From NCBI RefSeq assembly GCF_009937955.1, contig NZ_AP018440.1:62001-126000 (forward strand): 64,000 bases of DNA, given 5' to 3'. The position numbers were made by a program, and so were the translations under genes. Of the stretch, positions 47,436-55,283 are shown piece by piece. This stretch comes from Undibacterium sp. KW1 (GTDB lineage Bacteria; Pseudomonadota; Gammaproteobacteria; Burkholderiales; Burkholderiaceae_D). The notes under the pieces are model-generated. The model was not told the DNA's origin. It did no database searches and was given only the letters and a program-made list of their open reading frames with translations. Within the stretch, counting starts at the first letter, position 1. Every line of letters starts with the position of its first letter.

Positions 47436-47551
47436 AAGCAGAGAAAAATGACTTCGGATCGAGGAAAATCGTTCCATCATTGAAACTATTTGAGGGCAAC
47501 TGTTTAGTACGTAGATAAATTCATTTGAAGCTAAATTCTTGGGAGAAGATT

Positions 47552-48520
47552 ATGATTGATGAAAGTTCAATAGACTCAATAGAAGCCACACGCACTTTAG
47601 TCATGGCCGCAAAAAATGCTTTGTATGAGGCATTAAGACAGCGGCAGAGTGGTCCGGAAATTTGTTTGGCTGAGATGACAAATAAAAGGACAGGTAAGAG
47701 CGGATTACGTATTGACAACGGAGCAGAAGATGAAATTCGAAGTGTTCTTGAATTAAAACTTGGAAATAAAATAGTAATTATTGGTGAAGAAAGTTTGGTC
47801 AGCACGGATACCATTATGACTAATCTTGTTCCACACGGTAGCATTGCAGCCCTTATCGATCCGATCGATGGCACTGACTTACTTGAGCTGGGAATAGAAA
47901 ATTGGTGTTGTGCTGGAATATTGTTTGATCCCCACGTTCCAGCGATTCTAGGTTCTGTTATTGCTCAGGCGAACGGCGATATATTTTTTGCTAGTACCTC
48001 TGATCCCGATGCGAAAGTTTGGGCCACGAAAGCAGGCGATTCGAATGAAACGATAATAAGTCGAAAAATGCGTGGCCCTGGTACGTGCAAGGAATTCAAT
48101 GAATCTGTTATCTCATTCTACGGCCAAAAAATCAACGCTTTTAGGTCACTATCCAAGTTTCCAAAGCTCGAAGAAAAATTTACTCAAATGGAGAAGGCAC
48201 CTCCTCCAAACTTCCGTTTGCATACCCTAAGTGGTAACCCTATGATGGTTCGACTAGCCGATCGTGCAAAAATGAAGGATGGAAAGAACACTTGTAAGGG
48301 TATCGATCTCCTCTTTTCTCTTCGGGACCAATTTCTTCATGATGTTGTTCCAGGCATGTTTATTGCCATGAAAGCTGGGGCACATGCTTATTTGCTCGAT
48401 GGAACTCCTATCACCTATACAATGTTGGCTGAAAAGCTATTGCAACCAGGTACAAGAATGAAGTATGTCCTCTCATCTACGCCTGAATTAGCTAAAGAAT
48501 TTTTATCCTATATTAACTAG
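47552..48520 (+). CDS. Inositol-monophosphatase-family phosphatase
   Basis: 322 residues from ATG 47552 after GGGAGAAG. Motifs of the Mg-dependent, Li-sensitive phosphatase family: IIGEES (metal-binding Glu, about residues 76-81), LIDPIDGTD (about 101-109, metal-binding Asp residues and phosphate-binding GT), and near the C-terminus HDVVPGMFIAMKAGAHAYLL, the counterpart of the W-D-x-A-G--I--EAGG motif. The Asp is present and the Gly-Gly is changed. Relatives act on inositol phosphates, PAP (CysQ) or fructose bisphosphate; the substrate here cannot be told. It is the only clear enzyme in the run of small genes, and its lower GC suggests transfer. It stands ~115 bases after its upstream neighbour and may have its own promoter. 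Confidence 0.78.
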   Translation: MIDESSIDSIEATRTLVMAAKNALYEALRQRQSGPEICLAEMTNKRTGKSGLRIDNGAEDEIRSVLELKLGNKIVIIGEESLVSTDTIMTNLVPHGSIAALIDPIDGTDLLELGIENWCCAGILFDPHVPAILGSVIAQANGDIFFASTSDPDAKVWATKAGDSNETIISRKMRGPGTCKEFNESVISFYGQKINAFRSLSKFPKLEEKFTQMEKAPPPNFRLHTLSGNPMMVRLADRAKMKDGKNTCKGIDLLFSLRDQFLHDVVPGMFIAMKAGAHAYLLDGTPITYTMLAEKLLQPGTRMKYVLSSTPELAKEFLSYIN

Positions 48521-48578
48521 CGCTTTGGTTAGCTAGTGAACCAAGTACTGCGCTTTGCTGTGAAAGGCAAAAAGCAGT

Positions 48579-48965
48579 ATGGACGAGAGCGAGGTCGACG
48601 GACGCTGGACTGAACCGCAAGGTATCCCGGTTGGGGAGCTTGTCTGGCTCTCGCCAGACACGGGTGGCCTTCAAATTCATATTGCCACTACCGCAGGCAA
48701 GCAGGTTGCAACGATCCGCAAGCATGCGTATGTGACGGGTTTCAATGGTCACTTCAGCGGTTTGATGTGGAGTAAGCCGCTAGTGGGATCGGTGGCCGAA
48801 CTGATTGCGGAGAAAGAGACGGCAGTGAAGGAATTTACTGATTTTCGCACGCCGAAAGCTGCTGTGAAATACGCAGTGGACCGCTTACCTGAGAGCGCTT
48901 GCAATGACCAAAGGAAAACGCACCAGGTAACACCATTGCCAGCCACGAGTTGGCAGTACCACTGA
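48579..48965 (+). CDS. Hypothetical protein (128 aa)
   Basis: ATG 48579 follows GAAAGGCAAAAAGCAGT. The N-terminal half is beta-rich (GIPVGELVWLSPDTGGLQIH); the C-terminal half has helices (VAELIAEKETAVKEFTDFRT). No family is recognised. GC is higher than in the phosphatase gene before it, so the two may have different origins. Confidence 0.45.
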   Translation: MDESEVDGRWTEPQGIPVGELVWLSPDTGGLQIHIATTAGKQVATIRKHAYVTGFNGHFSGLMWSKPLVGSVAELIAEKETAVKEFTDFRTPKAAVKYAVDRLPESACNDQRKTHQVTPLPATSWQYH

Positions 48966-49011
48966 GAAGGCCGGCACCCCGCCAGGCCGTGGAAAGGAAA
49001 CAAGGTAATAG

Positions 49012-49476
49012 ATGGGTGATCTTACAAAATTTATTCTCTGCGCAAAACTTGATTGCAATAGTGCAAGTGACATGATGGATATTATCAGCAACTATGCTGA
49101 TAAAGATTTCATTCTGCCAGAGCACGAATTTTTTTCTGCTGAGAGGTGGCAATTGCTCTTGTATAGATGCAGTGTAGAAGTAATCAATGACGACGTTACC
49201 CTGAATGTGTCCGCTAAATTCAAGCATTACGATAATGAAATTGAAAAGTTTTGCGACTGGATCACCTCAAAACTGTCACCAGAGATGGGTGAACAAGTTA
49301 TTGGATCGATTGAAGTATTGGCGTGCGCAGAGGGTTATCCAGGAAATAGCCGGGAAACCCTTGCTTGGAAAAATAATGAGATAGTGTTTCAAGACTTCAA
49401 ACCACATGAAGATAACCCAGACAACTGGGATAACTGTCCAAGGAATACAGAATGGATGAAAATAAAAGCGTGCTGA
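49012..49476 (+). CDS. Hypothetical protein (154 aa)
   Basis: ATG 49012 with CAAGGTAATAG upstream. A mixed alpha/beta soluble protein (FILCAKLDCNSASDMMDIIS, WQLLLYRCSVEVINDDVTLN, WKNNEIVFQDF). Its layout, with a central beta-sheet and a C-terminal strand, is like several immunity-protein families, but I cannot assign one. It overlaps the next gene by 25 bases, so they form an operon. Confidence 0.5.
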   Translation: MGDLTKFILCAKLDCNSASDMMDIISNYADKDFILPEHEFFSAERWQLLLYRCSVEVINDDVTLNVSAKFKHYDNEIEKFCDWITSKLSPEMGEQVIGSIEVLACAEGYPGNSRETLAWKNNEIVFQDFKPHEDNPDNWDNCPRNTEWMKIKAC

Positions 49477-49850
49477 GAGTCAAATTCGACATTTGCTATC
49501 AAGGCGAAAGAGTGTCGATTGAACGCATCGACCAACTGAAAGAGAAGATACTTACCGCCGGTATCGACGAAATGTTGGCAAGCAAGCTGGAATCAGAGGC
49601 GCTGAGTTACAGCATGGACATCCAGCATGTTGGGCCGTCTGGTTATCGCTCCCCCGTTTTGAATGCCGAACAATTGAAAGAAGATGTGTCGAATTTTGTC
49701 GGGTCAATTCTCAACGATTTCAAATTGGGCGCAATTGATGCTACACAAGTTACCACGGCCATAGAAAACGTCATCGGTGCTGTGGATGAAGGTGATTGCG
49801 AAAAGGCAGTGCATTGGTTGCGTGCTGGACGAAAATTGATCCGACAGTAA
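49452..49850 (+). CDS. Hypothetical protein (132 aa)
   Basis: ATG 49452 lies inside the previous gene, with AAGGAATACAG before it. A mostly helical soluble protein (SIERIDQLKEKILTAGIDEM, DATQVTTAIENVIGAVDEGD, AVHWLRAGRKLIRQ). No family is recognised. The overlap implies translational coupling with the gene at 49012. Confidence 0.5.
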   Translation: MDENKSVLRVKFDICYQGERVSIERIDQLKEKILTAGIDEMLASKLESEALSYSMDIQHVGPSGYRSPVLNAEQLKEDVSNFVGSILNDFKLGAIDATQVTTAIENVIGAVDEGDCEKAVHWLRAGRKLIRQ

Positions 49851-49860
49851 AGCAATAATT

Positions 49861-50067
49861 GTGAGCTTGAACAAATCGAAAATAGGCATGACAGTTCAAG
49901 ATGCCTACAGCCTGGTTACTATGATTGATGCAGGGACTTTCCCGACGTCGGCATTTGCAGACGGAAAAGGTCGAACGTTTGAAATATTCAAGACCGATAT
50001 GCTGCCACATCGCCAGAAGTTCATAGCGCATTTATGCTTGAGTTCGAAGAATAGGAAAATACAATGA
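49861..50067 (+). CDS. Small hypothetical protein (68 aa)
   Basis: GTG start at 49861, 11 bases after the previous stop; an internal ATG at 49888 is an alternative. Text: KIGMTVQDAYSLVTMIDAGT then a C-terminal helix with basic residues. Not recognised. It overlaps the start of the next, interrupted frame by four bases (ATGA). Confidence 0.4.
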   Translation: MSLNKSKIGMTVQDAYSLVTMIDAGTFPTSAFADGKGRTFEIFKTDMLPHRQKFIAHLCLSSKNRKIQ

Positions 50068-50134
50068 TATCGATTGAATTATTGCACCAAAGATTGGAAC
50101 TGGACCTCCAAAGCTATGCCCAAAGCAGGATGAG
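50064..50134 (+). pseudogene. 5' end of a gene cut by IS3
   Basis: ATG 50064, in ATGA overlap with the previous stop, opens a frame reading MISIELLHQRLELDLQSYAQ, interrupted at 50134 by the IS3 copy with duplication GAG. Beyond the IS the frame stops after nine codons, so either the gene was short (about 31 codons) or it has decayed. Confidence 0.4.
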
Positions 50135-50167
50135 TGAGGTGTACTGTCAATAACGGACACTCATGTT

Positions 50168-50853
50168 CTAAGCTGCCTGCGATTGCCGATAAAAATTTTC
50201 AGCAAACAAGGCAGGCGACATATTGCCTAGACGCGAGTGACGTCGCTGGCGGTTATAAAAGCTTTCGATGTATTCCTGGATAGCAGCCTGTGCATCAGCA
50301 CGTGTTGCATAGTGCTGGTGATGTATGAGTTCATTTTTCAGGCTTCCCCAGAAACTCTCCATAGGCGCATTGTCATAGCAGTTTCCTTTGCGTGACATGG
50401 ATGCCTGCATGCCAAATTGTTCTAGCAATTCTCTGTAGCCCAGTGCGCAGTATTGGCTACCACGGTGATATCGGTCACCCATACTTCATTTGGACTGCGT
50501 GGAGTAAATGTTTGGTTCAGCAGATTTTCTGCAACAGGAAATTGATGATTCGAGTTGGTTGTCGCCTTAAATTTCCGTTTTTGCTTGCAACGTAGTGCTA
50601 GCACCCGGCGCAATCGAATAATACGGTCACGACCCGCTTTAAACCCTTGCGCTGCCAGCTCCGGTTGCATACGCAGGGGACCATAAGTCTCCCGGCTTTG
50701 CTTGTGAACCGCTGTGATGGCCAGCTTGAGACGTTCATCCACCTTGGCACGTTCCGACGGGATGCTGTTTAGCCAGGCATAGAAGCCGCTACGGGAGACG
50801 CCAAAGCTGCGACACAAGCTGGCAATGGGATAATCGAGTCGCATGGTCTTCAT
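50168..50853 (-). pseudogene. IS3 OrfB with internal deletion
   Basis: The N-terminal part (50853 down to about 50467) is normal up to VTDIT. Then ~175 bases are missing, the frame changes, and the C-terminal part resumes with RGSQYCALGYRELLEQFG to the stop at 50168. The region between the first and second catalytic Asp is lost, so the protein cannot be active. Confidence 0.88.
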
Positions 50854-51161
50854 GAACGCGTATTTGGCAGCGACTCCTGCGCAAAGTACGCTGCCGCCTT
50901 TTTTACGATATCACGCTCCATCTTTGCCTGGGCCAGCTCCTTGCGCAGCTTGGCTACCTCCGCTTCGAGTTCCGGCACGGTACGGCTTCCTGGTGCTGTC
51001 TTCTGCGTCTGGCCATTCTTGGCCGCATTTACCCAGCCAACCAAAGTCCCTTTCGGAATGGCAAGGCGTGATGCAGCTTCCTCTAGTGTCAACCCTTGTG
51101 CCAACACAAGTTTCACTGCTTCTTCCCGTAACTCTGGCGTGTATCTCTTTTTCTGTTTCAT
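50850..51161 (-). CDS. IS3-family OrfA, second copy
   Basis: 103 residues, nearly the same as the OrfA at 31715-32026 (one visible difference is SRLAIPKG against SRIAIPKG). It has the same start context and slippery A_AAA_AAG. The protein may be made, but without active OrfB it could only repress. Confidence 0.88.
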   Translation of the reverse strand: MKQKKRYTPELREEAVKLVLAQGLTLEEAASRLAIPKGTLVGWVNAAKNGQTQKTAPGSRTVPELEAEVAKLRKELAQAKMERDIVKKAAAYFAQESLPNTRS

Positions 51162-51268
51162 TATTTCTCCTGATCGTTTATTTTAACAAACAGGAATGTC
51201 CGTAAAAGTCAGGATACCTCAGAGCTCTATGCTAGTGATTCCGATGTGATATTTGCTAGCAATTTCTA

Positions 51269-52141
51269 AGAGGCTGTTCGAGATCTTATTGTAAACAAAA
51301 GGAATATTGCGTAAACTTAGGTGATGAGAAAAGCCTACCCAAGCGACATCAGTAGAGAACAGTTTGCGAAGATAGAAGATATTCTGCTGAGCGCACGCAA
51401 GAAAACCAAGCCGCGCCAAGTGGATTTATATGATGTTTTTTGCGCGGTATTGTACGTGTTAAAAAGCGGCTGCCAGTGGGACATGATACCGAGCGACTTT
51501 CCTCCTAAAAGTACGGTGTACACGTACTTTAAGCAATGGAAAGAGAAGCCGTTGGGAAGTGAGTTAAGCCTGCTGGAGCAGGCTTTAAAAAAATCAGGTT
51601 GGCGCGGCCCGTACCAAACATGGTCGGAACGTACACAGCACCTTTTTGATCGTTGACGCCCAGAGTGTCAAAAACACGGATACGGCAAAACACAAAGGCT
51701 ACGATGCAGGGAAGAAAATATCAGGAATCAAGCGCCATATTGCCGTTGACACAGAGGGGCTACCTCATGCCATTGCCGTGACAACAGCCGACATCACGGA
51801 TAGAAAGGGAGCACTGGAAGCGTTTGAGCGGCACAAGCATTCCTTGGGCAAGGTTGCCAGCGTGCTTGTCGATGGTGGTTATACGGGGCGCCCTTTTGCT
51901 GAGGGTGTCCATCAAATTCTGGGGGCGTCCGTACAAGTTGCCAAGCGCAATGAACTCCACACCTTTAGTGTCATGCCTCAGCGGTGGGTGGTGGAACGCT
52001 CTTTTGCCTGGCTTGAGAAATGCCATCGCCTTTGGAAAAACTGTGAGCGACAATTGAATACCAGCTTGCAATTCGTTAATTTGGCATTCCTCACTTTGCT
52101 CTTGCGGCGCGGGTGATCAAAAAAGATCTCGAACAGGTTCT
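51269..52141 (+). mobile_element. IS5-family (IS427-like) element, copy A
   Basis: 873 bp with ends AGAGGCTGTTCGAGATCT and, reversed, AGAACCTGTTCGAGATCT. TA is duplicated at 51267-51268 and 52142-52143. A second copy of the same length is at 59906-60778. Confidence 0.9.
51324..52116 (+). CDS. IS5-family transposase, two overlapping frames (copy A)
   Basis: The first frame (ATG 51324 to 51656) has the N-terminal domain: REQFAKIEDILLSARKKTKP, CQWDMIPSDFPPKSTVYTYF, WSERTQHLFDR. The second frame (to 52116) has the catalytic part: IVDAQSVKNTDTAKHKGYDA, HIAVDTEGLPHAI, VLVDGGYTGRPF and WVVERSFAWLEKCHRLWKN with the Glu. The join is at CCTTTTTGA (51641-51648) and needs a +1 (or -2) shift. Both copies in the window have it, so it is a property of the element and not a chance error. 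This suggests programmed slippage on the T run. Confidence 0.88.
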
Positions 52142-52465
52142 TAGATTTCGGTGCAGTTTAGGACATGAATGGATTGCCACCGCGAAACATATTGTTTATA
52201 GGAAAAGCTGGTGTCCTCAATGCCGTGGACAGCATTACAACAAACATGATTTGAAAACATTTCAGTTGATAGCTGAAAAGAGGGGCGGGAGATGTTTATC
52301 GATTGAATACGCAGGAATTCGCAAACACCTGCAATTTGTATGTGATCAAGGGCATGAATGGCGAGCCCAACCGTGTAATATTTTGCACCGTCAATCCTGG
52401 TGTCCAGTTTGTGCAAATGGGCGGAATGAAACGTTTAAAAGGCAGAATGCCCTACAAATGTTAAG
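52142..52465 (+). pseudogene. Zinc-ribbon repeat protein remnant
   Basis: The frame reads RFRCSLGHEWIATAKHIVYR, SWCPQCRGQHYNKHDLKTFQ and then again FVCDQGHEWRAQPCNILHRQ, SWCPVCANGRNETF. This is two units of a C--GHEW...SWCPxC zinc ribbon, as found in phage and homing-endonuclease-linked proteins. It follows IS5 copy A directly. The DNA on the other side of that IS reads in the same frame but meets a TGA. The 3' side joins unrelated DNA near 52470. So this is a broken gene. Confidence 0.6.
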
Positions 52466-52651
52466 GACTCCGCGCGCCTCGAGAACACCATCGAATCCCC
52501 TAACCATTCCCATGTCACCGTTAGGAAAGCGAATCGCTGAAATTTCTTGCGCCGACGCACGTATGAGGTCTGCGACCAAGGCCGGAAAAACAGTCCGCGC
52601 ACGAAGCGTGTCTGCCCAAGTCTGTAAATGCAGTGCAGTGATCCAGCGCAA
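52466..52651 (-). pseudogene. N-terminal fragment of a large, possibly nuclease-type protein
   Basis: The frame starts at ATG 52651 and reads MRWITALHLQTWADTLRART, PALVADLIRASAQEI and IRFPNGDMGMVRGFDGVLEA before it runs into the zinc-ribbon remnant. The wording is like the first ~60 residues of large island-borne proteins with a restriction-endonuclease-like N-terminal domain. I cannot name the family. Only the start of the gene is left. Confidence 0.4.
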
Positions 52652-52746
52652 TTTCGTGCTCCATTCATTTTAATGTAAGCGATCATCGACCAAGAATATC
52701 AAAAAGTCAATGAATCGTGTATAGACAAAGATCAATTTCGAAAACG

Positions 52747-53817
52747 CTATTCTCCATCACCATCTGGATCGGTCTCCCGCTCTCTTATTTGTGCAATACT
52801 CCCATTGCCAGTCGTTTTCAAACCATCTTCAAGACCACCCGCATCCAACAAATCCAACTGCCGACCATCTTCTTCAACGGCCAGGGCAGGGGAGAGAGCA
52901 ACGGACGCCAGAGCCAATTCCTTAATCATCGCATCCCTCTGCAAATTCAAGGCAGTCAACTGACCCTTCAGCGCATTAATTTCCCCTCTGGAAGCATCGA
53001 TCGTCGAACGGGCATTTTGCAACTGGCTTTTCACAAGATCCACCTCGGTCTGATTTCTGGAACGCAGAGAAAGTGCTTCCCCCTCCCAATGCAACGACTT
53101 GGCCCGAGCCTCCTCAATCTGCTGCAGCATATGCCGCTCCATCCCGCGATAACGCTGCTCATTCTGGATACCAGCCGCTTCAAACTCCGCCAACCGGCTC
53201 TTATGATCCGCATTCAGATTAGCCAGGCTGTCCTGGTATTGGGATGACAGTTGCTGCATCGCTTCCACATGCCGCCTGTCGCGCTCGTCAATCGCCTGCT
53301 GCATAGCCTCCAGCCTTTGTAACAGCACACCTTGTTCTGCTTTCAGGCCATCATTCATTTGCAAGGCCTGCTGCAAGCGCTCCTGAGAAACCGCCAGGCT
53401 CGTCGTCTGACCAGCCAATTCACCTTGCACTTGCTCCAGAAGCTTTTGTTTCTCCTCAACAAGTGAAGCCATTTGGGCATGCTCCTGAGTAAGCTGCGCA
53501 CGCTCCTGGGTCAGAAGGGACTTTTCGTGGGCGAGATGACCCTGGGCTGCAGCGGTGGCTGTCGCCCACAACTGCCGCATGAGTTCCGCCACTTCGTCTG
53601 GCATCCCCTGGCCAGCCGCTTGCGCACAGTGATGACTGAACAAGCGCTCATACCAGGCATGGATATCGGCCTGAACGTCCGTGTCCGATCCGCCCTTGTA
53701 ATAACCGCGCACTTTGGAGACCGACGGTTTTTCTGATGCGGCAGCCAGGGTATTACACGCAGCCCAGACAGCTTCACGCCTGGTGTAAGAACGGTCTGAA
53801 AGAACAGAAGTAGACAT
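52747..53817 (-). CDS. KfrA-like DNA-binding coiled-coil protein
   Basis: 356 residues from ATG 53817, with AGGAAATACGT upstream. The N-terminal ~110 residues fit the KfrA N-terminal DNA-binding domain (SYTRREAVWAACNTLAAASE, KPSVSKVRGYYKGGSDTDVQ, then a helix ending in LMRQLWATA). Residues ~115-305 are one long coiled coil rich in Gln, Glu, Leu and Ala (ERAQLTQEHAQMASLVEEKQ). The tail is acidic (REREITDPDGDGE-like). KfrA proteins of plasmids repress their own promoter and help plasmid partition by forming filaments; relatives occur in chromosomal islands. No partner gene is left next to it. An AT-rich upstream region could hold its operator. Confidence 0.78.
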   Translation of the reverse strand: MSTSVLSDRSYTRREAVWAACNTLAAASEKPSVSKVRGYYKGGSDTDVQADIHAWYERLFSHHCAQAAGQGMPDEVAELMRQLWATATAAAQGHLAHEKSLLTQERAQLTQEHAQMASLVEEKQKLLEQVQGELAGQTTSLAVSQERLQQALQMNDGLKAEQGVLLQRLEAMQQAIDERDRRHVEAMQQLSSQYQDSLANLNADHKSRLAEFEAAGIQNEQRYRGMERHMLQQIEEARAKSLHWEGEALSLRSRNQTEVDLVKSQLQNARSTIDASRGEINALKGQLTALNLQRDAMIKELALASVALSPALAVEEDGRQLDLLDAGGLEDGLKTTGNGSIAQIRERETDPDGDGE

Positions 53818-54224
53818 ACGTATTTCCTGAAGGAAGAAAAGCTAAAAAATTGCCATTAGCTCAATGAAATCGGCGACAACCCGCAAAAGAAGGGAATTTT
53901 CTTATTGGGAACGACCTAATAATAAATATATTATTTTATTTCGTCAATATTCAGACGTTTAATCTAATAATTGCATGATTATCTTACTTATCATGTATTA
54001 TTTAGGTGATGCCCCCAAGGTGAGAATTCCTGCATCTACTTGATTCAAGCAACTGCGTGAAACATTTAAGGAAATTCGACGCGGGATTTAGCTGAAAGCC
54101 TTATGTGATAAAGCTTTTCAGCTACTTTGGAAGAGAAAATATTAGATATAAATGTTTCACGATCGTCAGGATTCAATCAACTCTGAATCTTGATTCCCTT
54201 TTTGCTATACATCTTTTTGACGAG
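53818..54224. other. AT-rich intergenic region upstream of the kfrA-like gene
   Basis: It holds the likely promoter and operator of the kfrA-like gene. The segment 53915-54005 is very AT-rich and contains an inverted repeat AATAATA-4-TATTATT. The remaining ~200 bases show no gene. Confidence 0.4.
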
Positions 54225-54403
54225 GCATACCACATTCGCCCTCACTATGCCTGCCGCGGCTGCGATACAGTCACTGTGGCAGCGATCCCGCCAGCAGTGA
54301 TCGACGGCGGCCTGGCCGCTCCTGGTTTGCTGGCCTGGGTGGCGGTCAGCAAGTTTGCCGATCATTTGCCGCTGTACCGACTCGAACAGATCGCTGCCCG
54401 CCA
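54225..54403 (+). pseudogene. IS66-family transposase fragment
   Basis: The frame reads HIRPHYACRGCDTVTVAAIP, DGGLAAPGLLAWVAVSKFAD and HLPLYRLEQIAARQ, the zinc-finger-to-core junction of IS66 TnpC (Y-C--C...G---P-LLA---SKF-DHLPLYR-E-I-AR). It ends abruptly where transposon copy 4 begins. No other IS66 sequence is in the window. Confidence 0.88.
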
Positions 54404-54561
54404 GGTAATTTCCCCAGCTCCCACCGTACAAATCAGCCTATCTGTACCGATTTCCCATCATCAAAGAACCTGTCAGTTATAACGCCAATTCGCCCAAGCG
54501 AATTTTCCTGTACCAAATTGAATACTGCAAAATAGGCATCTTTTCCGATTCAGGTGCCGTC

Positions 54562-55119
54562 ATGCAACGCTACTATCCCAACCTTCAAGCCATTCACCAA
54601 CAGACCATGCAGCTGGAGTACGCGCAATGCAAGCATTGTCAGCAAACACAGCACTTGGTTTCGCACGGCTTCATCCGCAAGAAACGCTTGGGTGCCGAAC
54701 CGCAAGCAGTTGGCAAACGCGTCTACTGCTCCAACCGCCATCATCGCACCGGTTGCGGGCGTACCATGCAGCTTTATCTGGACTCGACCATCCGCTATTT
54801 ACATCATGCTGGCTGCTGTGTGGTGGCGTTGGTGCTCTTGCTGATGGCGGGCATGACCGTCCAGCACGCTTATCACCAGGCGACCGGTGTCAGCATGCCG
54901 CGCAATGCGTATCGATGGTTGCATCGCTTACACATGCAGGCGAGTGTCTACCGTAGCTTACCGCACCGACCACCACTACAGGATGCCAATCCGTTCATGA
55001 CAACACATCGTTCTGCGCGTCTGGGGTCATTGATGTCAACATTCCAAACCTTATTGCAGCGCTTTGGACAGCACCTTTGCACGGCCTATCAGTCGCAATT
55101 GCAACGATCATTTCTGTGA
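54562..55119 (+). CDS. Zn-ribbon transposon protein, copy 4
   Basis: Same 185-residue protein as at 28574-29131. Upstream, within the left end, is an inverted repeat AATTCGC-4-GCGAATT and repeated TGTACC-type motifs (54430-54520) that may bind transposase or overlap the operon promoter. Confidence 0.68.
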   Translation: MQRYYPNLQAIHQQTMQLEYAQCKHCQQTQHLVSHGFIRKKRLGAEPQAVGKRVYCSNRHHRTGCGRTMQLYLDSTIRYLHHAGCCVVALVLLLMAGMTVQHAYHQATGVSMPRNAYRWLHRLHMQASVYRSLPHRPPLQDANPFMTTHRSARLGSLMSTFQTLLQRFGQHLCTAYQSQLQRSFL

Positions 55120-55283
55120 TGCGTGTTCGCCGGTCGTCAGACTTTTTTCCACATTCCCATCGTTTCTGTAGATTCAGCTCCATTGATTTCTCTTTCCTTG
55201 CCCGTGCAACAGGTTTTGACTCTCGATCATTTTGGATGACGCAGATAGGCTTTGCCTTCTTTTTTGACTCAACAGGAGAACGC

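Larger units (their letters stand above)
50135..51221 (-). mobile_element. IS3-family element, second copy with internal deletion
   Basis: Same ends as the element at 31655 (TGAGGTGTACTGTC at 50135, ...GGATACCTCA at 51221). A 3-bp target duplication GAG lies at 50132-50134 and 51222-51224. It is 1,087 bp, about 175 bp shorter than the intron-free element, owing to a deletion in orfB between GATATCACC and GTGGTAGCC (near 50466). Confidence 0.9.
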
